Both the position numbers and the translations under genes were made by a program. Positions 1 to 8,699 of a stretch of 64,000 nt of DNA are shown here, piece after piece. The stretch is from NCBI RefSeq assembly GCF_900086655.1, contig NZ_LT575476.1:5061303-5125302 (forward strand), read 5' to 3'. The notes under the pieces were generated by a model that worked only from the letters and a program-made list of their open reading frames with translations, was not told where the DNA came from and ran no database searches. This DNA is from Paenibacillus tuaregi (lineage in GTDB: Bacteria > Bacillota > Bacilli > Paenibacillales > Paenibacillaceae). Every line of letters starts with the position of its first letter. Position 1 is the stretch's first letter.

Positions 1-1
1 C

Positions 2-199
2 CAATATGTGTTTGATACCTTCGGTAAATTTCCGGCTACCGTTCCCTCGGTATTCAGCTTAATGTATTTGCAGACCCACCACCTGGATTTGGACTATTAC
101 GATAATCTTTTTGGGTCAAATGCTTATCTGAAATCCCATGAGCAGCATCTCGAACGCTATCACAACATCATTAGAAACAATAAGAAGAACGTGAAATAG
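2..199 (+). CDS. C-terminal end of an unrecognised protein (partial)
   Basis: Only the last 65 codons are in the window. The reading frame is open to the left edge, so the GTG at 8 is probably internal and not the start. The visible part is soluble, with aromatic and His-rich stretches (LQTHHLDLDYYDNLF), and ends in a basic tail. I do not recognise the family. It is followed by a clear rho-independent terminator, which marks it as the last gene of its transcript. The frame is likely real because it runs without stops to that terminator, but the function is unknown. Confidence 0.6.
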   Translation, partial: QYVFDTFGKFPATVPSVFSLMYLQTHHLDLDYYDNLFGSNAYLKSHEQHLERYHNIIRNNKKNVK

Positions 200-216
200 A
201 CGGTTGAATAGTAAAG

Positions 217-255
217 CGCAAAGCCTGAAGCAGAGTCAGGCCTTGCGTTTTTTTT
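217..255 (+). terminator. Rho-independent terminator
   Basis: A 12-bp stem (CGCAAAGCCTGA with TCAGGCCTTGCG, one mismatch) is followed by eight T residues. It ends the partial gene on its left. Confidence 0.85.
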
Positions 256-383
256 GATATGAACATGCTGTCTTCATTAGGTTATGCTGAACCTGATTTT
301 TCGTATTTGTTGTTGTATGGATTGTTGTATACTAGATTGGAATGGAAATCTTAACTATCAAGCGATTTAGGAGTGTTCATGCG

Positions 384-1145
384 TTGAAGAAGAATTACAC
401 ATCTCTACTTGCCATGCTTGCCTTAATGTTTGCTTTCGTCTCCTCTGCCAGTGCTGAAGGTTCTTCCGCAGCGAAGTCCCGGACATCTGAATCCGCTGAG
501 GGGTCACAAGCCAAGAAGCCTTATGTCATTTGCATTGATCCTGGTCATCAGCTTAAGGGCAACAACCAGAAGGAACCGATTGGCCCGGGGGCTGCCGAGA
601 AGAAACCCAAGGTTAGCTCGGGGACACAGGGGGTAGCTACCAAAAAACCGGAATATGTGCTGAATCTGGAGATTTCCTTGAAGCTGAAGAAAGAGCTGGA
701 GAAACGCGGATACAAGGTGGTTATGACCCGCGAGACACATAAGGTGAATTTGAGCAATAAAGAGCGTTCGGATATCGCCAACAACGCCAAGGCTGATCTC
801 TTCATCCGCATTCATGCGGATGGGGACAACTCTCCGAAGACCGCAGGCTTCAGCGTGCTTTATCCGGCTCAAAGCAACAAGTACACGAAAGCCATCTACG
901 CGAAGAGCAAGCTGGCGTCCGAGTATATCCAACAGGAAATGAAGAGTGCAACCAAGGCCAAATCCAGAGGCGTGGTGCCCCGCAGTGATCTGACCGGCTT
1001 CAATTGGTCCAAGGTACCGGTCACACTGATCGAGGTTGGATTTATGTCTAATCCGGATGAAGACAAGCGCTTGTCGACCCCCGCTTACCAGGACAAGCTG
1101 GTTGCCGGGATTTCTGGCGGAGTGGACAAATATTTTCATAAGTAA
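384..1145 (+). CDS. Secreted N-acetylmuramoyl-L-alanine amidase (Amidase_3)
   Basis: A zinc amidase that cuts the bond between MurNAc and L-alanine in peptidoglycan. The Amidase_3 signature residues are present in order: DPGH, the Glu in LNLE, IRIHAD and the catalytic Glu in LIEVGFMSN. I prefer the TTG at 384: it has AGGAG ten bases upstream and gives a clean signal peptide (MKKNYTSLLAMLALMF, then SSASA). The longer frame from ATG 342 has no clear ribosome site. After the signal comes a low-complexity Ser/Lys-rich stretch, then the catalytic domain to the C-terminus, with no extra SPOR, SH3 or LysM cell-wall-binding domain. It stands alone, with a terminator on both sides. It could serve in growth, cell separation or sporulation; the sequence does not decide which. 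Confidence 0.88.
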   Translation: MKKNYTSLLAMLALMFAFVSSASAEGSSAAKSRTSESAEGSQAKKPYVICIDPGHQLKGNNQKEPIGPGAAEKKPKVSSGTQGVATKKPEYVLNLEISLKLKKELEKRGYKVVMTRETHKVNLSNKERSDIANNAKADLFIRIHADGDNSPKTAGFSVLYPAQSNKYTKAIYAKSKLASEYIQQEMKSATKAKSRGVVPRSDLTGFNWSKVPVTLIEVGFMSNPDEDKRLSTPAYQDKLVAGISGGVDKYFHK

Positions 1146-1190
1146 GTGATAGTGAATCAAGCAGCTGGATTCATCTATACCTTAGCCTGG

Positions 1191-1213
1191 CCCGCGCGCT
1201 GCGCGGGTTTTTT
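1191..1213 (+). terminator. Rho-independent terminator after the amidase
   Basis: A perfect CCCGCGC/GCGCGGG stem with a three-base loop is followed by six T residues. Confidence 0.9.
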
Positions 1214-1317
1214 GCTGTCCAGAAGCCTTAGCTAAATGAACATTTTCGGTAGAAATTTTTCGTGAAGTGTATACTTTCATGCTGCTCCAACGTTATAGAG
1301 CCGGGAGGAGGGAAGAG

Positions 1318-1815
1318 ATGAACCCTGCGCAGAGGGAATGGACCCAGAATCAAATGAACAAAATACACAACTATTTGGTAAAGATGGGCGCTTCAAGCGA
1401 GGATGCGAAGGATATTGTACAGGACACGTTCTACAAGGCATTCCTGTACTCGGACTCCATTAATACCGAGAAGCTTTCCGCCTGGCTGTTTAGAGTAGCC
1501 ATTAACGCTTACTATGATCTATGCAGGCGATCTACACGGCTGGCTTCTCTTCCCTCCCCGGAGGAGCTTGTCTCCAAAGAAGGCCTGCCTGAGGAATTGC
1601 TCGCGGTCAAGGAAGAAAGCGAGGAAGTGCAGAAAGTGCTGCAGGAATTATCCCCGCTGCACAAGCAAGTGCTTGAACTCAGATACAAACATGAAATGAG
1701 CTATAAAGAGATCGGCGAGTCCATGGATTTGAAGCCTAATAACGTGAAGACCTATCTATCACGGGCAAAGAAACAGTTCGCCAAAATATACAGGAGGTCA
1801 GGTAAGCATGAATGA
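1318..1815 (+). CDS. ECF-type RNA polymerase sigma factor
   Basis: A 165-residue group 4 sigma factor. Region 2 is seen in DIVQDTFYKAFLY and LFRVAINAYYDLCRR; region 4 in LSPLHKQVLELRYKHEMSY and the recognition helix LKPNNVKTYLSRAKK. The start is the ATG at 1318 because GGAGGAGGG lies just upstream; the longer frame from 1267 would run through that site. The stop overlaps the next gene, its anti-sigma factor, by eight bases, so the two are translationally coupled. Upstream, GAAC at 1238-1241 and CGTG at 1261-1264 resemble the halves of an ECF promoter but are about two bases further apart than usual, so autoregulation is only possible. The regulon is unknown. Confidence 0.88.
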   Translation: MNPAQREWTQNQMNKIHNYLVKMGASSEDAKDIVQDTFYKAFLYSDSINTEKLSAWLFRVAINAYYDLCRRSTRLASLPSPEELVSKEGLPEELLAVKEESEEVQKVLQELSPLHKQVLELRYKHEMSYKEIGESMDLKPNNVKTYLSRAKKQFAKIYRRSGKHE

Positions 1816-2776
1816 GCATGGAAATAAACAACTCCCACAGGAAGAGGCCTTCAATGATGAGTCCGTGAATAAAATATTTCAAAAGGCCAAATGGAGAAGT
1901 GTGTTTCGAAATATTCTGATTTCGGGGGTGGTGAGTATATTGGTTTTCTGTGGTGGTTACTTACTGAATTCGTATTTGCTCTCCAAAACCGCTTGGAAGG
2001 CAGTAACCCCGCTTGAGCTGAATAAACGAATCACCGGACCTAATTTGTATATGGATAAACCTCAATTCCACTTCAGTCTCCTGAGAGGAACCCTCGAGTA
2101 TCAAGAATTCAAGATGATCGAGAATCGGGTCATTCCATGGGATGACCACAAAGTCCCCTTCGATATTATTCGCGGCGAAGGCGAAGTACTGCATGGCAGC
2201 AGCATGGGTGTTCAGGTTAATGATGGCGGGGATGCCCGGTTCTATAATGACCGCAGCGGGGAACGCCAAATGCTCTTTTACCATCCGTCCGTGAAATATT
2301 CAAGTTATTTAAATGATCTTCCATTACTGAATAGGATGCGCGATGACCAGTATATTGAAATGGGACTTTCCTTCGATAAAGGCTATACTCTAAGTCAAGT
2401 AGACCGTATGTTGCCGCAGGGCATACATGCCACCTGGTACTGGGCAGACAGCTATAGTCGGGACACTCTGAAGAATGGGGCAGAACCGCTGCGGGCCGAA
2501 GAGCTGTACGGGTTTCAAGCCTATACCGAACGTTTATCTGACAGCAACAGGACTACCGAGGAGCAGTTCATAAATAATCTCGAGGCCGTGGCAAAATGCA
2601 CGAACTCGTATTATGCAGAGAATGCAGGACGAGCGCTTGCTGCGGTTAAATCACACCAGCAATCAGGCATGATTATCGGCGTTGTTGTTACAGGAACGAA
2701 GGATCAGCTAAAGACACTTCAGCAGCTCCCTTTCATAAAGGCTGCAACCCTTGGAGCAACAGTAGACATATACTAA
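1808..2776 (+). CDS. Membrane-anchored anti-sigma factor (sigma factor regulator family)
   Basis: Partner of the sigma factor it overlaps. A short cytoplasmic N-terminus (about 35 residues) is followed by one membrane segment (FRNILISGVVSILVFCGGYL) and a large extracellular domain. The arrangement and sequence match the Sigma_reg_N/Sigma_reg_C proteins of Bacilli, which hold the sigma factor at the membrane until a signal arrives. No HxxxCxxC zinc motif is present, so this is not a ZAS-type anti-sigma factor. The start is the ATG at 1808, preceded by AGGAGGTCAGGTAAGC inside the sigma gene. The signal sensed outside the cell cannot be read from the sequence. Confidence 0.8.
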   Translation: MNEHGNKQLPQEEAFNDESVNKIFQKAKWRSVFRNILISGVVSILVFCGGYLLNSYLLSKTAWKAVTPLELNKRITGPNLYMDKPQFHFSLLRGTLEYQEFKMIENRVIPWDDHKVPFDIIRGEGEVLHGSSMGVQVNDGGDARFYNDRSGERQMLFYHPSVKYSSYLNDLPLLNRMRDDQYIEMGLSFDKGYTLSQVDRMLPQGIHATWYWADSYSRDTLKNGAEPLRAEELYGFQAYTERLSDSNRTTEEQFINNLEAVAKCTNSYYAENAGRALAAVKSHQQSGMIIGVVVTGTKDQLKTLQQLPFIKAATLGATVDIY

Positions 2777-2859
2777 TTGGGCTGTGGAGCCGATTGCAGC
2801 AGCAAGCTAAATGTCTAGAAGAAGCCCTTCCATCTGAAAACGGTCATTTTTTTTGCAGA

Positions 2860-3831
2860 CTAATGTCTCAACACAGATTCAGACTGCTCCCCCTCATTGG
2901 TACAGTAGCAGCTGAAACTGTGTTTTTTGCATACTTTTTTGATTCGGGCGGACTCACGAACGATTTCATCAATACTGGCATAGCTGCGCAGTTCATTGGT
3001 AACCACCGCGATGGAGATGCTGACGAGCGGGATCGGCTCTACTTGCCCATCCCGGTTCTCGCTCATTACATATTGTCTCTCAAGATCTTTCTCCGTGTAG
3101 AAGCTCCGGATGATCTCATCGAACTGTCCAATAATACCCGAGCATAGCTCAGGATAATTGTAATCATTCAGGACTGCAATGAAGTCGTCGCCGCCAATAT
3201 GTCCAATGAAGCTGTCCAGCCCGGTCACGGTCTCCTTTAGAATAGAGGCTGTAGCTTGGATTAGCTTGTCTCCAGCTTTGAAACCGTAAGTATCGTTATA
3301 GGCCTTGAAGTGATCCAGGTCAAAGTACAGCACACTGAACCGGGCTTGTCCCAGGCAGAGTCTTAACCGCTCATCGATGGAGAGATTCCCGGGAAGCCCG
3401 GTTAACGGGTTAAGGAATGTAGCGATGGCCGCCTGAATTTCTGCGAAGCTGAGCAGCAAATGGCGGATGCTGACCACCCCGTAGAACTGCCCGTCCCGGG
3501 TAACGATGACATAATCATACAGCTCTTCCTCAGGCCTATTCATGGCGAGCTTGCTGACTTCCGTGATATTCTCACTGTAATCCACGATTAGCGGACAGCT
3601 GTTCATGACAAGCTCAACCGGACGCCCCATATACAGGTTGTACCCATACAAGGTGCCAATCTGCTGATAGAACCGGGCTCTCATGACCAAGGCAGACGGG
3701 CGGCTTCCATCCTGCACAACAACCCCCTGCAGCTTAGGGCTGCTCTTGAAGATTTGATCCACCTTTTCACATTTGGTATTCACATAGACGTGTGGAATTA
3801 CTTCTGCAATCTCTCCAATTTGGGTAATCAT
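2860..3831 (-). CDS. CBS-pair / GGDEF-domain protein (probable diguanylate cyclase)
   Basis: Residues about 1-135 look like two CBS repeats (VPHVYVNTKCEKVDQIF, then YVIVTRDGQFYGVVSI), a module that often binds adenosine nucleotides. Residues about 140-310 form a GGDEF domain with LTGLPGN, YFDLDHFKAYND and a signature read as GGDDF at residues 213-217. GGDDF is a variant of GGDEF; the acidic pair is kept, so activity is plausible but not certain. No RxxD inhibitory site precedes the signature. The protein has no membrane segment, so it is probably a cytosolic sensor. It lies 88 bases downstream of an EAL gene on the same strand, giving a likely make/break pair for c-di-GMP. Confidence 0.82.
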   Translation of the reverse strand: MITQIGEIAEVIPHVYVNTKCEKVDQIFKSSPKLQGVVVQDGSRPSALVMRARFYQQIGTLYGYNLYMGRPVELVMNSCPLIVDYSENITEVSKLAMNRPEEELYDYVIVTRDGQFYGVVSIRHLLLSFAEIQAAIATFLNPLTGLPGNLSIDERLRLCLGQARFSVLYFDLDHFKAYNDTYGFKAGDKLIQATASILKETVTGLDSFIGHIGGDDFIAVLNDYNYPELCSGIIGQFDEIIRSFYTEKDLERQYVMSENRDGQVEPIPLVSISIAVVTNELRSYASIDEIVRESARIKKVCKKHSFSCYCTNEGEQSESVLRH

Positions 3832-3919
3832 TCTACACCCCCATCGTACACTTTGGTACTCCGTTCATTCTAAATTTCACGAACACAAGATCATGAATTG
3901 GACTGCCGGTTCAAGCGCT

Positions 3920-4798
3920 TCAGTCACAAACAGTCTCATCCCCCACAGGCAGAGCTCCTCGAGTCAGTTCCATGGTGGGTTTTCCCAATGCATATCCCTG
4001 CCCCATATGTACTCCCCGGGACCTTAGATACGATAATTCCTCCATATGTTCAATTCCTTCGGCTATAACCCGGGTTCCTGATGTATTCGCGTATTCCAGC
4101 AGGATCGTAACGATCTGCTGCTGTACCGGGTTCTGGTGAATTCTATGTGTAAGTGACTTGTCAAGCTTCACATACTCCGGCTTCAGATAGACCAGCGTCT
4201 TCAAGCTGTTGTAGCCGGAGCCCGCATCGTCAATAGCAATTCGAAAGCCCCGTTCGCGGTAGGCGGACAGCACTTCGTCATAGGCCTCATAATCTGTGAC
4301 TGCCTGCTTCTCTGTCAGCTCGAACACGATCTGGCCCGGGGATATCTTATGCTGATCCAGCAGCTCCAGCAGTTCCCCGCTGGCAAAGCTGGTCTCGCTG
4401 AGTGCCAGAGGATGCACGTTCATAAAGATTAGCGGAGCCTTGTTCCCCGGCTGCTCTGTTTGCTTTTCCCTGAAGGACTGTAGTGAGACCTCCCGGCAGC
4501 CGCGCTCGAACCGGGCGACTTGGCCGGTCTGCTGGCCCACAAAATCATAAAAGTACTCCGTTGTGGGGAACAGTTCCGACACGGGCGGCCTGTTCAATAT
4601 TTCATAACCCAGGTTCTCCCCCGTCTCCAGGTCCAGAATGGGCTGAAAAAAGGTGGATAACGCCCTGGTTCTCATAATCTGTTGAAAGGCCACAAACTTC
4701 CTGTACTCCATCATTTCCTTCTTGCGGGCATGATTAAGGTACCGGAAATAAGTGAACAGACTGCGTAAGTGCAGTCTGGAAGTGGGTTGCTTCGGCAT
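3920..4798 (-). CDS. EAL-domain c-di-GMP phosphodiesterase
   Basis: Likely hydrolyses c-di-GMP to pGpG. The EAL motif reads EIL (Glu66), and the usual metal and catalytic positions are all present: NVHP, FELTE, IDDAGSGYNSL, KLDKSL, VIAEGIE and GQGYALGKP. I therefore expect an active enzyme rather than a degenerate effector. The start is the ATG at 4798, with AGGAG seven bases upstream; the frame is open further to 4843, but with a poorer site. The N-terminus is a short basic region with no membrane segment. It is followed on the same strand by the CBS-GGDEF gene, its likely opposing partner. Confidence 0.87.
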   Translation of the reverse strand: MPKQPTSRLHLRSLFTYFRYLNHARKKEMMEYRKFVAFQQIMRTRALSTFFQPILDLETGENLGYEILNRPPVSELFPTTEYFYDFVGQQTGQVARFERGCREVSLQSFREKQTEQPGNKAPLIFMNVHPLALSETSFASGELLELLDQHKISPGQIVFELTEKQAVTDYEAYDEVLSAYRERGFRIAIDDAGSGYNSLKTLVYLKPEYVKLDKSLTHRIHQNPVQQQIVTILLEYANTSGTRVIAEGIEHMEELSYLRSRGVHMGQGYALGKPTMELTRGALPVGDETVCD

Positions 4799-4966
4799 GC
4801 TGCTCTCCTGCTTTCTACTGGTCTGAATAGATTCCATTGGCAAATGAGTCCTTTTCTCTATTCATATAGTACAATATGACTAATTCAGGAGATGCCTGCA
4901 ATTGTAAAGCTAGCATTAAAATTGCGATGGAGGTAGGGAAACCGAGTTATTCGCCGACCTATGTAA

Positions 4967-5545
4967 TTATGCCAAGCCGATTGCACCAGAAGTACTTGGG
5001 AACTTGTATCTCATGCAAATAGCCACTTCTCTGCCTAAATCCTCGTTGCTATACAACGACATATCGAGCCCTTCGATTCCAAATCCACACCGCCGATAGA
5101 AGTCTATTGCCGGGGCATTCGTGTTCTGCGTCTCCAGCACCACCGCCCTGAATCCTGATCCGCCCGCAGCATCCAGGAAAGTCCGCATCAACCCACTGCC
5201 AATGCCTCTGTGCTGATAGGGTTCAGCCACGTGAAAAGAGCTGATGAGCAGTGTATTGTTCCATGTCTGCGGCTCCCCAATTACAGCTCCAGCGAGCCGC
5301 CCGTCCATATAAGCCCCCCACGAATGTCCGAGCGTTGCAATCCGGTTATACTCCTCAAGCTCATCCGAGTCATACGGCCATTCTTTGACGTAAGGTTCCG
5401 GGAGGGGAACCCGTCTAATCTGTATGGTCATACATTCGGCCGTCCCTGATCGGATGACCTCGTACTTATGATAGGATTTATAGCCGCATGGACCAAGCAG
5501 ACTCTGGTCCTCGGACGTGTATTGTGTCAACAGCTTAAATTCCAA
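4967..5545 (-). CDS. GNAT acetyltransferase resembling streptothricin acetyltransferase SatA
   Basis: A 192-residue GNAT enzyme that would move an acetyl group from acetyl-CoA to an amine. The CoA-binding loop is EPYQHRGIGSGLMRTF, and VVLETQNTNAPAIDFYRRCG matches the C-terminal half of SatA-like proteins (ETQNxNxxAxxFYxxCGF). The start is the TTG at 5545, which has GGAGGTGA nine bases upstream. The first 40 residues are not part of the fold and may be a specific extension. The likeness to Bacillus SatA is remembered, not computed, so resistance to streptothricin is only a possibility. Confidence 0.78.
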   Translation of the reverse strand: MEFKLLTQYTSEDQSLLGPCGYKSYHKYEVIRSGTAECMTIQIRRVPLPEPYVKEWPYDSDELEEYNRIATLGHSWGAYMDGRLAGAVIGEPQTWNNTLLISSFHVAEPYQHRGIGSGLMRTFLDAAGGSGFRAVVLETQNTNAPAIDFYRRCGFGIEGLDMSLYSNEDLGREVAICMRYKFPSTSGAIGLA

Positions 5546-5576
5546 AACGTCACCTCCGCAGTATATTTAGATTTAT

Positions 5577-6152
5577 CTATCCATATATCTCCCCGGTATA
5601 CTCTTTGGCAAATTTAAAAAGCAGTCGAACAAACAGCACTTCAACAACAAGGTGAAGGATGCTTGCACCAGTTACCACAAGTATCCATCCATCATCCAGA
5701 TTAAGCCCAAATGGCCAAAGCAGCAGATGAGCAGAGACGATTATAAAATAGGTGTCCCGGCGTACAGCCGTGCTGTGCCTTAAATCCCGAAGCGAAACTG
5801 CCCATGCCGCGACAATCAGCCCGTTAAAGATGCAGTACACCAGAGCCGCATGAAGTATAGACATGAGGCCTGAGTATACCTGATGTATCAAATAAGAAGA
5901 GTCAGACACCTCAAAGCCGATGAACAAGCCTGCGGCTTGGCCTGCTACAGATCCGGATACCAGTACTACAGCCATCCACTTAGCTATCCTAAAGAAGCGA
6001 TTCATCGGGTTGAGGGTGTTCAAGGCCACGAGAACCATGGTGTAACCGATCCAGTCCGGAATCAAGTCAAAGCCTTGAATATGGAGATTGAGCAAGGGAA
6101 ATACCATTCCCCAGCCCATAAGGCGAAACGCCTGATTGGCACGGTCATTCAC
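5577..6152 (-). CDS. Small integral membrane protein, unknown function
   Basis: 191 residues with about five hydrophobic spans (near residues 10-30, 35-50, 58-80, 90-120 and 135-180). I recognise no catalytic or binding motif. The start is a GTG with GGAGGTGA upstream; it overlaps the stop of the preceding gene as GTGA, so the two are translationally coupled and probably act together at the membrane. Function unknown. Confidence 0.7.
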   Translation of the reverse strand: MNDRANQAFRLMGWGMVFPLLNLHIQGFDLIPDWIGYTMVLVALNTLNPMNRFFRIAKWMAVVLVSGSVAGQAAGLFIGFEVSDSSYLIHQVYSGLMSILHAALVYCIFNGLIVAAWAVSLRDLRHSTAVRRDTYFIIVSAHLLLWPFGLNLDDGWILVVTGASILHLVVEVLFVRLLFKFAKEYTGEIYG

Positions 6153-7015
6153 GGCTTTTCACCTCCAGCCTGGACAAGCTGCCGAATCTGCTGCCCTGAC
6201 AAATAAAGCCCCCTGGCTAATGACAGACTTTCTCTTACTTTCTGGCCATCCTTCAACCGGAAGGTGAGCTGCAGCTTGGGTCTATAGTTGGCCAGCTCGA
6301 TCAGCCTGTCCCTCGGGATATCCCATTGATAGGCAAACGACAGGACTGCCCCTCTCTTAAGAGTTAAGGGCAGCTTAAGGCTGTCTATCGGCTTATCTGA
6401 CTCCCGAATGTGAAGGTACGACTCCAGAACATCTCTATATGACCAGGTGATCTGCTCGAGAGCCGCATCTTCAGTCAGATTCACCACCTCACTGCCCTTT
6501 CCATCTGTAGATCCTGAAGTTGTCAGAGATTGCAGCAGCCGTGTTTCTCTGGTATCCGGTACAATCTCTATCTCCCCAATAGGAAGCCTCACAGACTGCC
6601 CGTCATTGTAAATGACGGTGGCCTCATGAATTTGCAGTAGACGGAGACTGCCTCCCTCATCCGCATGCCACTGTGCCGAGGCTGTATTCAGAATCTGATG
6701 AGCAAACTCATGAGGACTGCCAGGTGAAATGTCAAACCTCAACCCAGGAAGCTCATCAAGAATAACCTGTGCCACCTTCCGGGAGGCTGACTTGTTCTCC
6801 AGATAAGGAAGCTCAATCCGCTCCCCCGATTGGGTGATGGTCATGTACGTTTTAATGAACAGCGGGCCTTTCAGCTGCATGCTCTGATAATATATGACAT
6901 TCCCGACCCAGCTCGCCACAATCAGCAGCAAGGCGGCAGACAAACCGATAATATGCCTACGTTTGAACAGCTTCCTCAAATCTGGCACTCCCCCCCTTCT
7001 GCCCTCTACCCCCAT
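6149..7015 (-). CDS. Membrane-anchored protein of unknown function
   Basis: One N-terminal membrane segment (HIIGLSAALLLIVASWVGNV) is followed by an extracellular region of about 240 residues without recognisable motifs. It has the layout of a type II anchored protein. The start is uncertain: ATG 7015 has no good ribosome site, whereas the TTG at 6979 has GGGGGAG about eight bases upstream and would remove twelve residues. Its stop overlaps the start of the five-span membrane protein that follows, so the pair likely forms one unit. Confidence 0.68.
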   Translation of the reverse strand: MGVEGRRGGVPDLRKLFKRRHIIGLSAALLLIVASWVGNVIYYQSMQLKGPLFIKTYMTITQSGERIELPYLENKSASRKVAQVILDELPGLRFDISPGSPHEFAHQILNTASAQWHADEGGSLRLLQIHEATVIYNDGQSVRLPIGEIEIVPDTRETRLLQSLTTSGSTDGKGSEVVNLTEDAALEQITWSYRDVLESYLHIRESDKPIDSLKLPLTLKRGAVLSFAYQWDIPRDRLIELANYRPKLQLTFRLKDGQKVRESLSLARGLYLSGQQIRQLVQAGGEKP

Positions 7016-7052
7016 ACAAGCCAGGAGTTGGCCACCTGAATCAGTCCCGCAA

Positions 7053-7529
7053 CTATGAAATTAGCAGCAGCATAGCGCTGCCGCTTCTCACAGCTTCCAT
7101 ATAGTACTCTTTGAAATCTGAATAATAAGAAAGTACATAGTCCCTTTCACCCGGCCCCGACCAATTGTCAAAAGGATAAATCTCCAACTGATTCATCGCG
7201 TCCGGGTCATACCTTGTCATAAGATCGTCTTCTGTAATGCTTACTAACGTTAGTGCAACCTCTTGTACCTCCTTGCTGGTCAAATACCTGATCTGGCCAT
7301 ACCCTAGATCTTCGCCTATTTCGGCACCCCCAAGAATAGCGTTAAAGAGAGGAGGCTCACCCTCCCAGGCGCTGCCGTTCAGTAAGAAATGAAGGGCGTG
7401 CCAAGACTTATCCAAATCAAGCCCCGGCTCCTCCTCATTTCGAATCACATCCTCAGGGTCCAGATCCCCCTTGAGGATTAAATCAAGAGTCTCTTCGGGT
7501 ATCCGCTTTAGAATTCCGGTCATCCCCAT
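7053..7529 (-). CDS. DUF1877 (YfbM-like) family protein
   Basis: 158 residues, cytosolic. The family pattern is visible: MGMTGILKRIPEETLDLIL at the N-terminus, LDLDKSWHALHFLLNG in the middle and a mixed C-terminal part ending in aromatic residues. DUF1877 proteins have no agreed biochemical role. The gene is alone between the unknown membrane pair and a zinc-ribbon protein, all on the minus strand. Confidence 0.78.
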   Translation of the reverse strand: MGMTGILKRIPEETLDLILKGDLDPEDVIRNEEEPGLDLDKSWHALHFLLNGSAWEGEPPLFNAILGGAEIGEDLGYGQIRYLTSKEVQEVALTLVSITEDDLMTRYDPDAMNQLEIYPFDNWSGPGERDYVLSYYSDFKEYYMEAVRSGSAMLLLIS

Positions 7530-7558
7530 CCTTCCTCGCTCCTTTCCTTCTCCTTTAC

Positions 7559-7804
7559 CTAACCTCCGAACAAAATATCCATTACCGTACCGAGCTTGCC
7601 GGATTTATGTCCACGCAGCACATCCGGGTCATACACTTCCACGATTCCACAATGGGTGCAGGACACGAACAAATAATGGTTGTGCTCGATATCAAACACC
7701 TTGCTCAGCCCCGTGCCGCTCATAGCCACCTCTTTCACCTTGCACTCTGTATGCCCACACCGCGAACATGTAAATTTGTTCATGATCATATCTTCAATTC
7801 TCAT
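7559..7804 (-). CDS. Small zinc-ribbon protein
   Basis: 81 residues with two CxxC pairs (CSRCGHTE and CTHCGIVE) that would bind one zinc ion, as in small nucleic-acid-binding zinc-ribbon proteins of Bacilli. The start is the ATG at 7804 because AGAGAGGGG lies just upstream; the open frame extends to 7837 without such a site. No membrane segment. The role is unknown, and the fold alone does not show what it binds. Confidence 0.72.
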   Translation of the reverse strand: MRIEDMIMNKFTCSRCGHTECKVKEVAMSGTGLSKVFDIEHNHYLFVSCTHCGIVEVYDPDVLRGHKSGKLGTVMDILFGG

Positions 7805-8047
7805 ACTTAAACCCCTCTCTTTGTCGGCTTGCCCCATAAGCCGCAGCGAAGCCAGTCTTATTCAACAACACATCATTTATATCTACGGACCTCGGATAGA
7901 TTAGTTGCTGGTTGGTCAATGTTCACTGCAGCAGCTCAATGCCAATCGAAACCGTGACTCCCACCAAGAAAACATTCCGGTTACTCTTTAGTACCCCCTT
8001 GTTTCCTAAAATGAACCCCGCCGGTTCCCAACCATTGGAAAATCTTG

Positions 8048-8566
8048 TTATGCGGCACCCGGAACATACAGTTCTGTTCCCAGTACCTCATACGATAAGA
8101 TAGCATTGACTGGCATGATGTCAGGCGCACTGTTCTGATGCCGGCCTTCCTCGATTACAACCCGAATATCGAGTTCTTTCAGATACGTGCCTTGGCCAGT
8201 GCTTTCCTTAGACAGCTTGACTGTGTACATGCGGTGCTCCAAAGAATCAATTTCCCACTTGACCCACTCTCCATCGAACTTAAAGCCGGGTGTAATCCGC
8301 TCTGCACCTGTCTGATTACCCTCCTGGACAAGTTGGCCAAGATAGTAAACTTTCTGCCTGTCTTTAGAGAGAAGAAACTCCGCTCCATCAGCAAGACTCA
8401 GGCTAACAACAATTCCATTATTCGGTTCATTCTTGATATACTGCCTTACAGCTTCGTCCCGGGTGTTGAAGAGCTTTATCGACTCTCTAGCTGGCGTCTC
8501 CTCTGAGCTGCATCCCGACAAACTCGCCAGCAATACGGCTATCGCTAATAACAGAATCCTTCCCAA
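8048..8566 (-). CDS. Hypothetical lipoprotein
   Basis: 172 residues starting at TTG with AGGGG nine bases upstream. A signal peptide with lipobox LSGC (Cys19) indicates anchoring to the outer face of the membrane after cleavage. The rest is a soluble domain of about 150 residues that I do not recognise. It is transcribed alone; an inverted repeat with a T-run on the minus strand separates it from the HD gene upstream. Confidence 0.7.
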   Translation of the reverse strand: MGRILLLAIAVLLASLSGCSSEETPARESIKLFNTRDEAVRQYIKNEPNNGIVVSLSLADGAEFLLSKDRQKVYYLGQLVQEGNQTGAERITPGFKFDGEWVKWEIDSLEHRMYTVKLSKESTGQGTYLKELDIRVVIEEGRHQNSAPDIMPVNAILSYEVLGTELYVPGAA

Positions 8567-8611
8567 TCCTAAGCCCCTTTCTCCGTACAGATTGACTTTC
8601 CTCTTATCATA

Positions 8612-8659
8612 TAAAAAACACGGCCCGGCTGTAGATCGTTACGGATCTACAGCCGGGCC
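8612..8659 (-). terminator. Rho-independent terminator with a 16-bp perfect stem
   Basis: GGCCCGGCTGTAGATC at 8622-8637 and its exact reverse complement at 8644-8659 enclose a six-base loop. On the minus strand the stem is followed by six T residues, so it ends the HD-hydrolase transcript. Confidence 0.9.
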
Positions 8660-8699
8660 ATGCAGTGTGAAATTTGGGTATGGTTTTATTTTAGCAGGG

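Noticed and set aside
504..1160. Long minus-strand frame opposite the amidase
   Set aside because: It is a shadow of the amidase gene: no ribosome site, no family likeness, and the plus-strand product is a clear enzyme.
7838..8047. Possible small gene between the zinc-ribbon gene and the lipoprotein gene
   Set aside because: The plus-strand frames are short, lack ribosome sites and have no protein-like pattern; on the minus strand no frame of note was found.
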